The notes beneath the pieces are model-generated. The model was not told the origin of the DNA. It ran no database searches and saw only the letters and a program-made list of their open reading frames with translations. Made by a program: the position numbers and the translations under genes. A DNA stretch of 64,000 nt from Pratylenchus scribneri (Eukaryota; Nematoda; Chromadorea; Rhabditida; Pratylenchidae). Below, in pieces: positions 39,581-50,800 of this stretch. The stretch is taken from assembly GCA_030063045.1 (NCBI GenBank), contig JAQSEB010000032.1, positions 2,976,001 through 3,040,000 on the forward strand, written 5' to 3'. Positions within the stretch are counted from its first letter, which is position 1. Every line of letters starts with the position of its first letter.

Positions 39581-40704
39581 ATGTTTGCTGCAACTACAAC
39601 AACATTGTCCCATACCATGCCTCTACTGCTGATCACAGTCGCCATGCTCGGAGAGTGTTCGCCAATTGACCGAGTTCGAAGGAAGCGGGATCTCAATGCG
39701 TGAGTCACTTTAATTTTAAAGATTTTCCTCATCAAACTAATTTCAGGTTGATGGTCATTCCAAGCACGGGCGTTCCAAAAAATCCATGGATATATATTGC
39801 GATCGGAGTGGGCGTCTACTTTCTTGTGTAAGTTAATAGGGATTTCTCAACCACCATTAATTACAAACAAAAAATTCAGATCAACTGGTCTCTACATCCT
39901 CACATGCTGCTGCTGTAGTGTTAAAAAGCCGACCAAACATTTGGCATCAGTCCCAATTCAAGGCAAAAAACCGCCAAAGAAAAAGGAAGAACCACTGCAA
40001 CCAAAACAGGTAAAAATTGTTTCCAAAAATTCAACATAATAATCAACGTATTTTCAGTCAGCAACAACGGCGGAGCATCCATCTATCAAAAGCATCAAAC
40101 CACGTGTGCCGACGGCCGTTCTTCCTCATCTTCAATTCAAGGGCCCTGAGCAACAGCCACAGCCAGTCGTCATCAATATCCCGCGACCTGAACCTGAACC
40201 ACCAAGAAGACCATCAACAAGCCGATCAGGAAAGATGCAGAGACCATCAACAGGCCGATCAGGAAGGATGCAGAGACCATCAACAGGCCGATCAGGAAAG
40301 ATGCAGAGACCATCAACAGGCCGATCAGGAAAGACGCCGAGACCACCAACCATTAGCGCCCGGTCACCTTCATCGTCATCGTCTTCCTACACATCGTCTT
40401 CCTACACAAGTTCTTCCTACACGCATACGCCATCCTCAACAGGTATTTTTTCAAGATTTCTACAATTTTTCCCTCATTAATTTCATTTTTTCCAGGTTCA
40501 TGGAGCGGCAGTTCAAGCGGATCAAGGACTTGGAGTGGCAGCAGCAGCAGCAGAAGTACAAGCGAATCAACGACTTGGAGTGGCAGCAGTAGCAGCAGCA
40601 GTACGAGCGGATCAACGACTTCAAGTGGCAGCAGCAGCAGCAGTGAACGTTCAAGCAGTTCTCATTCTCGAAGCTCCCGTCGATATCGAAGTTCCCGTCG
40701 ATGA
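39581..40704 (+). CDS. Single-pass membrane protein with repetitive basic/Ser-rich tail
   Basis: A 307-aa model; exons 39581-39699, 39747-39827, 39880-40009, 40058-40442, 40496-40704. It has a signal peptide (PLLLITVAMLGECS), a dibasic VRRKRDLN site that furin could cut, one transmembrane segment (WIYIAIGVGVYFLVSTGLYI) with CCCC directly after it (likely palmitoylated), and then a cytoplasmic tail. The tail holds a 10-residue repeat, RPSTGRSGKM, in four near-identical copies and ends in Ser/Gly/Arg-rich runs. Long shadow frames on both strands come from the repeat. No family recognised. A polyadenylation signal AATAAA lies near 40863. Confidence 0.75.
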
Positions 40705-41338
40705 AACCACACAATTCCCGACACGTCTGTTCTCTGTCTCCTTGTGTATTGTATCCCATCCCCCATTGCCATTGTCCCCCATCAATTCCTATACACACCT
40801 ATTGTTGTATGTATGCATGTATGTATATTGTTGTATATGTATTGTATTGAATATTATTTGTGAATAAAGTTGAAAATAATTTTCCAACAACAAATCCGTC
40901 ATTTATAAAAATAGGTGTTTCTTTTACTAGTTTATTCAAAAAATTCGTATAAAACATTAGTCTTATTTTATTTCGCTATTATATTATTATTAGGAAGAAT
41001 TTTATTGACCAAATTAGAAATTAATTTTGCCAATATTTTTGGATCAAAAAGGTGGCTAAATTCATGGCTATAATTTCTGTCAGTTATTTAATATGCGCTT
41101 ATCGTTCATGTGATAAATTTTCATCATCAATCTTTCATACAACACTTAAGACTTAAACCCAATTTGATTTGGATGAAATAATGAATTGTTAATTTTTTAT
41201 TCTATAATCCATATCCATACTCCTAATCCATTCCATTTCCATAGCCATACCGACATTCTAAATTTTTTATTTCATTTAGCCCAAAAATAGGAGATTAATT
41301 TCACTAATTGTACATTCTACTTTCTACATCAATACCGA
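40705..41338. other. Intergenic, upstream of the RABGGTB-ARF6 run
   Basis: AT-rich. It is likely to contain the promoter of the tight gene run that follows. No other feature seen. Confidence 0.45.
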
Positions 41339-42610
41339 ATGAGTTTGGCAGCTATTTGGAATATTGCTCGAAGTTATTATTATTTTTTTTATTAATTTTA
41401 AATCTCATCTAATTTTAGGAGATGTTGATATACCTAAGAATGCTCCTACACAGTTTTACAAAGAAAAACACAAGCAATATTTATTGAAATGTGGTCAAGA
41501 TCGTTCATCTTATGAATATGTTATGGCTGAATATCTAAGAATGAGTGGAATGTACTGGTGCTTAGCAGCTCTGGATGTTTTGAATGAAACTGAAGAAGCT
41601 GACAAGGATTTCATCATACAATATATTGAAAACAACAAACGTCCTGATGGTGGATTTGCTCCAGCAGAAGGCCACGGTTTTTACAATAAATTAAAATGAA
41701 AATGCTAAATTATTCTCAAAGATTCGCATTTATTACATACGCTAAGTGCCGTTCAACTTGCAGTAATGCTCAATAAATTGGACATTGTAAATAAATCAAT
41801 TTCTTTAATATTTACAAACAATCATTTTTAGATTGATTCGGACAAAACAGTAAATTATATCAAAATGCTTCAACAAGAAGATGGCAGGTTGGAACATTAT
41901 TCAGACACATTTATGTAATAATCCATTTAAGTTTTTCCGGTGACGTGGCAGGCGAAATCGATACTCGCTTTTCTTTTTGTGCAATTGCAACATTACATTT
42001 TCTTGGACGCCTTGATGCCATAGATCTGGTTAAAGCAATTGAATTTATAAGGAATTGTTACAATTTTGACGGTGGTTTCGGTACAAGACCGGGCTCTGAA
42101 AGCCATGCTGGACAGGTTTATTTTTTCATTATTCTACTCATTTAAAAATACTATTCATAGGTGTATTGTTGCCTTGGAGTCTTAGCAATATGTGATAGTT
42201 TAGATTTGGTAAATGTCGAAAGAACAGCAGAATGGTTGGCAGAAAGACAATGTTCGTATGAATATATTAATTATTCTCATAATTTACAATATTTTCAAGG
42301 TCCATCTGGCGGTCTTTGTGGAAGACCTGAAAAATTACCAGATGTTTGTTATTCCTGGTGGGTCCTTGCTTCATTGGCAATTTTAAAAAGAACTCATTGG
42401 GTGGACAAAGAAACATTAACTCAATTCATAATTGCGAGCCAAGATGATGAGACAGGCGGCATAGCAGACCGACCTGGAGACATGCCCGATCCTTTCCATA
42501 CAGTATTTGGACTTTCGGGATTGAGTTTACTTGGCTATGAAGGCTTGGAACCAGTTGATCCTATATTTTGTATGACGAAAAAAGCACTTGGAAAATTTGC
42601 ACTTATCTGA
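41339..42610 (+). CDS. RABGGTB: Rab geranylgeranyltransferase beta subunit
   Basis: A complete 332-aa model, close to the usual 331. Exons: 41339-41372, 41419-41676, 41722-41786, 41832-41887, 41932-42115, 42161-42251, 42300-42610. Prenyltransferase repeats are clear: [60 protein letters not shown] and [20 protein letters not shown]. The zinc ligands of the family (Asp and Cys in LPDVCYSWW, His in PFHTVFG) are present. With the alpha subunit and REP it attaches two geranylgeranyl groups to RAB C-termini such as CNC of RAB7 in this window. The first exon (34 nt) is the least certain part. First gene of the candidate operon. Confidence 0.95.
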
Positions 42611-42755
42611 TTTATTATTTTTGATAAAATTTTAATTTATTGATTTTCTATTTTATTTACCAATTTGGAAATTGTTTTATATATCTTCTACAACAAATTT
42701 AATACTTGTCTTTAATTTTTAGCAAAAATAAATTACAAACGAAAAGCTAAATAAA

Positions 42756-43214
42756 ATGGGAAAGATAATGAAACCTGGCCGTGTTGTGATTATGCTCAAT
42801 GGTCGATTTGCTGGACGAAAAGCTGTGGTGGTCAAAAGCTACGATGATGGCGGCAGCGATAGGCCATATGGACATGCATTGGTCGCCGGAATTGACAAGT
42901 TTATTTTTTCTGTTTAACTTAGTAAATTTATCCTGATATTCGGCAGGTATCCATTGAAGGTTACAAAACGAATGGGAAAGAAGAAGGTGGCAAAGCGGAT
43001 CCGTATTCGACCATTCATGAAGGTGACAAGTCTCCAACATGTTTTGCCAACTCGCTGCACTTTTGATGCCGAATTCGACAAGACCCTGGTCAACAAAGAG
43101 TCCATCAAGGATCCGAAGAAGAAGCGTTGTGCTCTGGCGAACATCAAGAAGGAATTGGAAACACACTACAAGACTGGCAAAAGCAAATGGCTTTTCACAA
43201 AGCTTCGTTTCTGA
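42756..43214 (+). CDS. rpl-27: 60S ribosomal protein L27 (eL27)
   Basis: Exons 42756-42898 and 42947-43214 give exactly 136 aa, the normal family length. It opens [20 protein letters not shown], then [13 protein letters not shown], and ends [16 protein letters not shown]. It is an rRNA-binding basic protein of the large subunit. It starts 145 bases after RABGGTB stops, with an unpaired TTTTTAG acceptor about 34 bases before the ATG. Confidence 0.98.
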
Positions 43215-43423
43215 AGAGACAAATTGAATCGAAGAAGATGTTTGGATTCAAATTTGATTTGTTAATCATTTATGATCATCCTTTTATGATAAAATTGTTG
43301 TTTTATTTTTTACATTATAATTCGCAGAGAATAGTTAAAACTACAAATTCCATATTATTTATTTTAAAAATTTAATACTGAACTAGCTATAATATAATAA
43401 TTAATCTGAAGAAATACGTAAAA

Positions 43424-44295
43424 ATGGATGATGATTCGAATTTATCAATCACAACTGGATCATCATCTCATAAAGAAGAGATGATAGCATCAAAAATATT
43501 AGGACAATTTTATTCATTGGAAAATTCAATTTTATGCCAAGCCAGTGTCAATCTTGAGCAAAATTTTAATCAATCCGATGGCGAATTAATGGATATTGAT
43601 GAGTGTAGCAAGGTTGGCAGCATTGATGATTTACAAGAAAATCAAATAAATATAAATGAAGAAGAACCAATAGAAGTTGAAGGAATATCCGGCGAAGAAA
43701 ATGGCCAACAATCTTTATGCGAAGATGATCATGGTTAGTCTACTAAAACAATAAATTATAATAAAATTATTTAGTGTTCTCAAGCAATAAATGTACTGAA
43801 CCAGATCTGGAATATAGATCATCAGATGATGAAATCAATGAAGAAAATATTGATGAGAACATTCAAAAGGATGAAAATGTGATATTAGAGGATGACAATA
43901 ATATCGACGAAGCGCAGGATCCAATAGATCCAATACCGTAAATTTTCTTCTTTAATTTAATTAATTATTGGAGAATAAATTTTAGACTATTCGTCATGCC
44001 CGAAAATATGGCGGCCGAAATTCCACAACAATCGGATCGGTCACAAATTCCTTCAAAAAGTAAACAACGAAAAACTGGACCATTGACCACCGGGCTTATC
44101 CAAAGAATACGGATGTTTAGAGCGACCGAAAATTTTGCAAGATTTCGTGCATTCCAAGATGGGACAACAAATGGAAGACAAGCGGATGATGAATATCCAA
44201 CATCAAATCAAATTTTAAATGAATGGGGAATTGGCTTGATTGTCTCAAAATCAAATCCAAATAAAGCAATTTTACGAAAACAAACAAATTTATAA
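43424..44295 (+). CDS. Acidic protein of unknown function
   Basis: A 260-aa model; exons 43424-43733, 43775-43937, 43986-44295. The first 165 residues are strongly acidic and low in hydrophobics (ELMDIDECSKVGSIDDLQEN is representative), so probably disordered. The C-terminal 95 residues turn basic and more regular: TGPLTTGLIQRIRMFRATEN, then ARFRAFQDGTTN and WGIGLIVSKSNPNKAI. No signal peptide or transmembrane segment. I do not recognise the family; the split acidic/basic plan is seen in some chromatin and RNA-associated proteins, but that is only analogy. It sits inside the candidate operon between two ribosomal protein genes. Confidence 0.7.
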
Positions 44296-44488
44296 TAAAA
44301 TGTGAATAAATTATTTATTATTTTTATCTTTATTGAAATATCTAATCAATTATTTTTGAACAATTGCAATATACTTAATTATATTTTTCTCCTTTGAAAT
44401 ATTTTTAATTAATCACAACACAACCATTTAATTTTCTTTTAGAAAAGCGATTTTATATTTGCGAATAATATCAAAAAATCAGTGAAGA

Positions 44489-44973
44489 ATGAGCAGCCGT
44501 GTCCGAACCAAAACGGTCAAAAAGGCCTCCCGCGTCATCATCGAGAAATATTACACCCGCTTGACCTATGATTTCCATACCAACAAGCGAATTTGTGAGG
44601 AAATTGCCGTCATTCCGAGCAAACGAATGCGTAATCGCATCGCTGGGTATGCCAGTAAAAATTATACACAAAATAGCCTGAATAATTTAGATTCATCACC
44701 CATTTGATGAAACGCATTGAGAAGGGCCCAGTCCGTGGCATTTCCATCAAACTGCAAGAAGAGGAACGCGAACGTCGTGACAATTGGGTTCCGGATGTTT
44801 CCTATTTGGAGGCCTCACAACATCCGGTCATCGCGGTTGATCAAGAAACCAAGGAAATGGCTGAACATTTGGTTTTCATATTTGAAAATTTCACTATTTA
44901 ATATATTAAATTATCGCAGGGCCTGAGTCTGAACTTGGAAGTGAAGGGAGCCACCGGAACTGTTCGCCGTTAA
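44489..44973 (+). CDS. rps-17: 40S ribosomal protein S17 (eS17)
   Basis: Exons 44489-44646, 44691-44871, 44920-44973 give 130 aa. The N-terminal two thirds are almost invariant: [38 protein letters not shown] and [20 protein letters not shown] followed by EERERRDN. The C-terminus ends KGATGTVRR. An unpaired CTTTTAG acceptor lies upstream and AATAAA downstream. Confidence 0.98.
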
Positions 44974-45148
44974 ATTGATGATTTATTCTGTTGAGACAAA
45001 GAATGTTTTAATTTTGTTGAAATAAAACATGTTATAAAATTCAATTCTTTTTAATTTTTGTCAAATTTACTTTTCGATATCTTCTTTATAATTTATTGAT
45101 TAATTCGTAATTATTATCTTATTGAAAGATTAGAAGCAATTTTAGGAT

Positions 45149-46221
45149 ATGTTAATCCAGCTGACAATTCTAAAAAGGTCAATCGGTCATAACCACAATG
45201 GCAAGAATTTATTATCCACTTTTTCAAGGTTTGCATTATTAAAATTGCTACAAATTCAAATACTATATTTTTAGAATCAATTTTGACTCATTGGTTAAGA
45301 ACAAAAAGATTGGTTTGCCTAGGCAAATGTCTACACGAATGTCAGATTTATCAAGAAATTTACAAAATCGCATCCAAGTGGTAAATAAAATCACAAATTA
45401 TTTATTGATTAAAACAATTTTATTCAGTTTTGTGGAACATATTTGGACGAGAAAACAATCATCAATTCATATCGACGCAATAAATTAGTAAACAATTACC
45501 ATCAACCATGATAATCACATCATTCATTTTAGGACATAAATGAATGGTGTTTAGTGTACAATGAACCATACACAGCAATGATTACCAATATTGTGGCCAT
45601 TTTGGCTTTAACTCTCATTCTTTGGAGCATTTATCAAATGGCCGGCGATTATTGGAAACATGGAAAATTTATAAATGAATTCCATATTCGGTTGCATCGG
45701 GAATTTGATAAGGTTAGCGCATTTTAATTTATTTGAATAAAATAAATTACCAATTTAGTTTGGCTCAATCGGCAAATATTTGCTTTTAATACCGGCTTTT
45801 CTTTCAATATTCTTTTCATCGCGATATTATTCGATGCAATTATCAAAAATTTACATCAATAGAAGGAACCCAAATGAATTGTTTGTATATGGAAGATATT
45901 ATATGATCCGGAGATTGGTATGCCATCACTTTATTTATTATTTTAAACTTAATTATTTAGATTAAAATTGATCGAAAAAATGTGGCCCTTCACAACATTG
46001 ATTTTGAAAATATTGCTTCCCTTCGTCCATATTACCACTATATCAAAGGAGATGTTAAATTTGGAAAAATGGGAAATTATAAGCTGTATCCGAATTTATT
46101 TCGCGATCCCACTTTTTACAATTATGCAGTGGGAATATCGAATCATGTTCCAAAGAAGCTATCTTCACTCGATTTAAATTTATTATCTCAAAATAAGTCA
46201 TTGTTGAATAAAAATGTTTAA
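45149..46221 (+). CDS. TMEM223-like mitochondrial membrane protein
   Basis: A 281-aa model; exons 45149-45228, 45275-45380, 45428-45487, 45533-45712, 45759-45917, 45961-46221. The start at 45149 rather than 45198 is the one that keeps the frame of exons 2 and 3. The N-terminus is basic and Ser-rich without acids, as in mitochondrial presequences. Two hydrophobic segments (MITNIVAILALTLILWSIYQ and YLLLIPAFLSIFF) flank a charged loop. The C-terminal part (KMGNYKLYPNLFRDPTFYNY then AVG) parallels the ending of TMEM223, an inner-membrane factor for complex IV assembly. Similarity is weak; TMEM186 or a TMEM70-type protein are alternatives. It follows RPS17 by 175 bases with an acceptor right before the start. 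Confidence 0.6.
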
Positions 46222-46351
46222 ATAAAAGTAAATATTTTAAAATCATATTTGTACATTTTATTGTTATATTATCAAAGAAATATCTTTATTAATTTTTATT
46301 GTTTTTTTAATATTTTTTTTTGCTTTTTTATATAGTCAAATTGCCGCAAAA

Positions 46352-47204
46352 ATGGGAAAATTTCTGTCAAAATTATTTGGAAAAAAGGAATTGCGTATTT
46401 TAATGTTGGGCCTCGATGCAGCCGGAAAAACAAGTAAGCGCATTTTTGCTAATTAATTATATATTAAATATACATTAATTTAGGTATATTATACAGATTA
46501 AAGCTGGGCCAACCGATCAAATCAATTCCCACCGTCGGATTTAATGTCGAAACTTTAACTTATCGGAACATTAAATTCAGCGTTTGGGTGAATAAATATG
46601 AAAATATTGAATAAATGGGAATGTTTTTTTAGGATGTTGGAGGTCAAGAAAAGATTCGGCCATTGTGGAGACATTACTACATTGGCACACAGGCATTAAT
46701 ATTTGTGGTGGATTCGGCGGACAGAGAAAGGTTCATTCCATTTTAATTCATAGTTTTTTTAAAATAATTTTTAGGATCGATGAAGGTCAGATTTGTGCAT
46801 TTTTGGTATAATTGAATATACAAATATTTTGTTCATTCAGCTCGGCAAGAACTCTATAAAATTGTCAATGACAGGGAAATGCGTGATGCAATAATTTTAG
46901 TTTTTGGTATTAATTATTTTTTTTTTTGAAAATAATTTATTTTAATATTCAGCGAACAAACAAGATTTGCCCGATGGTAAAAACAATATTCAATAAATAA
47001 ATTCATTTTAAATTCAGCAATGAAACCCAATGAAATTCAAGAGAGGATAGGATTAACGCGGCTCAATGACAGGAATTGGTATAAATTTATGAGTAAAATC
47101 TATTCCAAAAATATTACTTTAGGTATGTCCAACCATCTTGCGCAACCGCCGGCGAAGGTCTTTTCGAAGGGCTCACTTGGATCTCTACAAATTGCAAATA
47201 CTAA
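46352..47204 (+). CDS. arf-6: ARF6 small GTPase
   Basis: A complete 175-aa ARF6, the exact family length. Exons: 46352-46433, 46484-46587, 46633-46730, 46775-46785, 46841-46906, 46953-46976, 47018-47078, 47123-47204. [10 protein letters not shown] gives the myristoylation site at Gly2. [44 protein letters not shown] and [15 protein letters not shown] are the conserved motifs. [18 protein letters not shown] distinguishes ARF6 from ARF1. It acts at the plasma membrane and in endosomal recycling. Exon 4 has only 11 bases (RIDEA coding across it), and exon 6 only 24. A TTTATATAG acceptor lies just before the start. Last gene of the candidate operon. Confidence 0.96.
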
Positions 47205-47869
47205 TTACTTTCTGATGGCTTATATTGCCTTATGATTATGAAATATATGAAATCAAGTCATTAAACACAATCCACAATTATTTATGAAGTATGTGAAAAA
47301 ATGCCAGCAGATTCGAATTCCATCAAATTCACTTTTATTTTACGAGATTATAATTCATTGCAAAAAAATTAAATATTGTCTTGATGAAAATTTAAATGCA
47401 TAAAATTTTTATTTAATCTTTTTAATTAAATTTGAATTTGATAGTACAAAATTGTGCTAAATTATATTTTTAATTGTTTATAAAATAATTACCTAAATAT
47501 TGATATTTATTTTAGATTATCAAAACAAAGTAAATTTAAACGCCACTGCAAAGTAAGTTTTATCAAAATAATTCGAAATTTATAAGAAAATTTAGATTTT
47601 CGTAAAACAAAAAAAATTCCAAATTATTCTAATATTTAATTCCCCAATTATTAATTAATAAGGCGGCAGCCAATCCTTCATTCCAAATTATAAAATTATT
47701 TTTCATCATTCTAAATCTATTATTCTTCGTCACAAAAAAATCCAATTCAATTCTATTAAAAAATCGTTAACTTCAAAAGTAAAAATTATTAAACGTCAAA
47801 AATGCTTTTCGACCAATTTATTTTCAATTTTAACGACTTTACAGGACTTTTTAAAATTCCACCACCAAA
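47205..47869. other. Intergenic, upstream of RBM15
   Basis: AT-rich. CGACTTTACAG ending at about 47843 is an unpaired acceptor 26 bases before the RBM15 start, a likely spliced-leader site. Confidence 0.5.
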
Positions 47870-50800
47870 ATGGGACATCATACAAAGGAAAGAGATCATC
47901 GAAATGGAAGCAGTGATGAACGACCGAGTAAAAGTGATTCACGTGTCTCCAAGGGGTATCGTTCTCGTTCCCCACCAACCAGGTTAATTTACTTTAATGA
48001 AAAATACCCAAAAAATATTTTTTAAGAACAAATTCGGAGCACCGAAGTCGTCGTGACCGGCATGAAAGCACTCCTCCACCAAGTAATTGCCTCTCCGCTT
48101 TCTATAAGGAGCGTTTCGGATCGCATTCACCAGAAGTAAATTTATTAAATTTAATTATTTAATTTTTAATATATTTTTTAGGATTACCTCAATTTACGGA
48201 TTTCACAATTCGATCCACGCCACGACAAAGATGATATCCGTCGATTGTTGGAACGGGAATTTCGTCAATTTGCTCCATTTGAAGTAACAATTTATAAAGG
48301 CATATATTTTTTTTAACCCGTACTTTCAATTTTTTTAACCCGTAAAAAATAGGAACATTTAACCCGTAATTTCAATTCTTTTAACCCGTAAGAAGTTCGC
48401 TCCATTCCTAAGGCCTATTTTGATCATTTAAACCATATTAAATGGTTTTGCAACATTCCAGGGGTGCGCGGAAGTCAAAAAGAAGTGCGGGGATTAAGCC
48501 GGATATAGGGGGATTAAGGTGGATATAGGGGGATTAAGCCGGATTTAGCTTAGCTAGGGGCTAGGGATTAGGGTTATGGTTATGGTTAGGGGCGGCATGG
48601 GATCTAGGGGCTAGGGGTTTAGGGGTTCGGAGCACGCGGGATATAGCAGGATATAGGGGGATTAACGTGGATAATGGGGGATTAAGCCGGATTAAGCCTA
48701 TTTAAGGATTAGAGCTAGGGCCAGGATGACCAATCAAGAGCCCATCAGTGGCTCTGTATAGGGATTAGGGCCTAACCCTACATCTATTTCGGGGCTTAAT
48801 CCGACTTAATCCCCCTATATCCACCTTAATCCCCCTATATCCACCTTAATCCCCCTATATCCGACTTAATCCCCCTATATCCACCTTAATCCCCCTATAT
48901 CCACCTTAATCCCCCTATATCCACCTTAATCCCCCTATATCCGGCTTAATCTCGCGCACTCTCCGGGCCTCTGTTACACTTCCCTGACCTTACAGTGGGC
49001 TTCGGGCCATTTCGCATTCATTTCGTGGCTTAATCCCCCTTAATCCTCTTTAATCCCCCTATATCCAGCTTAATCCCCACACTTCTTTTTGACTTCCGCG
49101 CACCCCTGGAATGTTGCAAAACCATTTAATATGGTTTAAATGATCAAAATAGGCCTTAGGAATGGAGCGAACTTTTTACGGGTTAAAAGAATTGAAATTA
49201 CGGGTTAAAAAAATGTTCCTATTTTTTACGGGTTAAAAAAATTGAAAGTACGGGTTAAAAAAATGCACATCCATTTATAAATAATTTTAATAAATTTTTA
49301 AATTAATTTTCAGATCAAAATTGTCCGCAATCCGGAAGATGAGCAGCGAATGGCATATGTCAATTTTGAGAAACCGGATTGTGCCAAAAGAGTCCGAAGT
49401 GGACTGCTGAGTCGACTCCAAAAAGTTTTGGGCCGTAATATTGCATTGGATCCGGCCGGTGTGATCCGTGACCAAGAAGGTATTTATTTTAAATTAATTT
49501 TAAAGGGAAGGGCCAAATTATTAGGCAAATTCATTCCACCTCGTCAAACAGGCAAATTCGTGCCCGACCGTTACAATCGAGCGGCGCTGGCATCCAACAA
49601 TGATCCACCACCACCGCCCCCAAGACCAAATCGACGTTTATCGCCGGTCATTATGAGAAGACCAGTTGCCAAGAGGACGGAAATGCCATATTTTCGTACG
49701 TTTTTAAATTAATTATTTTATTTATTATTTAATTTAACTAATTAATTTATTAACATTTTAATTTAAATAAAATTAAATTAATTATTTTAATTTATTAAAT
49801 TTTTTTTAATTAATTAATTAAATTAACAATTTATTGATTTAAGATTTGAATCAAAATGATGCGCAAGCGGGACGAACACTTTTTATTGGGAATTTGCCCG
49901 GTGATATCCGTGAATCAGAACTGCGCCGATTGTTGGAATGTTATGGTTCAATAGAGGATGTTGACATAAAAACATTGGCCGATTCGAATGCGGCTTATGC
50001 TTTTGTGCTTTTTGAGGTAGGTGGACACTTTTTTGATATTTATTGTACATTAACAAAATCACACTATTTTATAATAAAATTTTAATATCTTACATATTAA
50101 GAAAAGTAAACAAATTTTTAAAAAATTTTGAAAGTATTTCAAAAATTTTTTTAAAAAATTTATCAATCAAAATTAAATAGACAGTGGAAGGAGCAACTGC
50201 GGCAAGGCAAGGACAGCACAATAAGCCAATTCGTCCCGGTGGAATTCGATGCCAATGCGGTTAATTTTTTAAAGAATTAAAACATTTAAAATAATGAAAT
50301 TTAGGCTATGGAAAAACACAGCCAAGTTTGAATATAATAATTGGTGGACTGGGCGCATGGGCGAACAGTGAATTGTTGGAAAAGGAATTTGCCAAATTCG
50401 GTGACATTGATGAGATTGAATACGACAATGGGGCGACACATGCCATAATACGGTTAATAATAATATTCAATTTAATTAATTTTTATATTTATTATTTAAG
50501 ATTTACGGAGGCATCATCCGCCAATGAGGCTTGCTCCCAAATGAAAAATTCCGAATTGGGCGGAGAAGGGCATAATATTACCGTGGATTTTTCAAAGTAA
50601 AAAAATTCTTAATAATTATCCATAATTTTGTACTTTTTTAGAGAAGAAAATAAAGAAATTCGTCCAAAAAAGCGTCTGAATGACTCATTAAATGATGTGG
50701 ACAAAAACAAAAGGGCACGTCCGAATTCGCCATCGCCCAGTGAAAGTCCAAGCAGGGCCGGGTATTTCGAAAGCATTGCTCAATTGCAAGAAAATGTGGC

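Larger units (their letters stand above)
41339..47204 (+). other. Candidate operon of six genes
   Basis: Six plus-strand genes follow one another with stop-to-start gaps of 145, 209, 193, 175 and 130 bases: RABGGTB, RPL27, an acidic protein, RPS17, TMEM223-like and ARF6. Unpaired acceptors precede the starts of RPL27 (TTTTTAG at 42722), RPS17 (CTTTTAG near 44441), TMEM223-like (AATTTTAG at about 45146) and ARF6 (TTTATATAG near 46335). Such spacing and acceptors are what nematode operons resolved by spliced-leader trans-splicing look like. Housekeeping genes such as ribosomal proteins are common operon members. Confidence 0.55.

Noticed and set aside
40132..40353. Minus-strand frame with repeated FPDRPVDGLCI peptides
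   Set aside because: Antisense of the RPSTGRSGKM repeat in the plus-strand gene.
10308..42610. RAB7 and RABGGTB in one window as a functional cluster
   Set aside because: They are 30 kb apart with many unrelated genes between; co-location is most likely chance.
45198..45228. ATG at 45198 as start of the TMEM223-like gene
   Set aside because: It would put exon 2 in a frame that reaches a stop at exon 3; the ATG at 45149 keeps frame over all six exons.
48500..49000. Interstitial telomere
   Set aside because: TTAGGG-like words are irregular and lie inside a transposon with defined ends, so they belong to the element.
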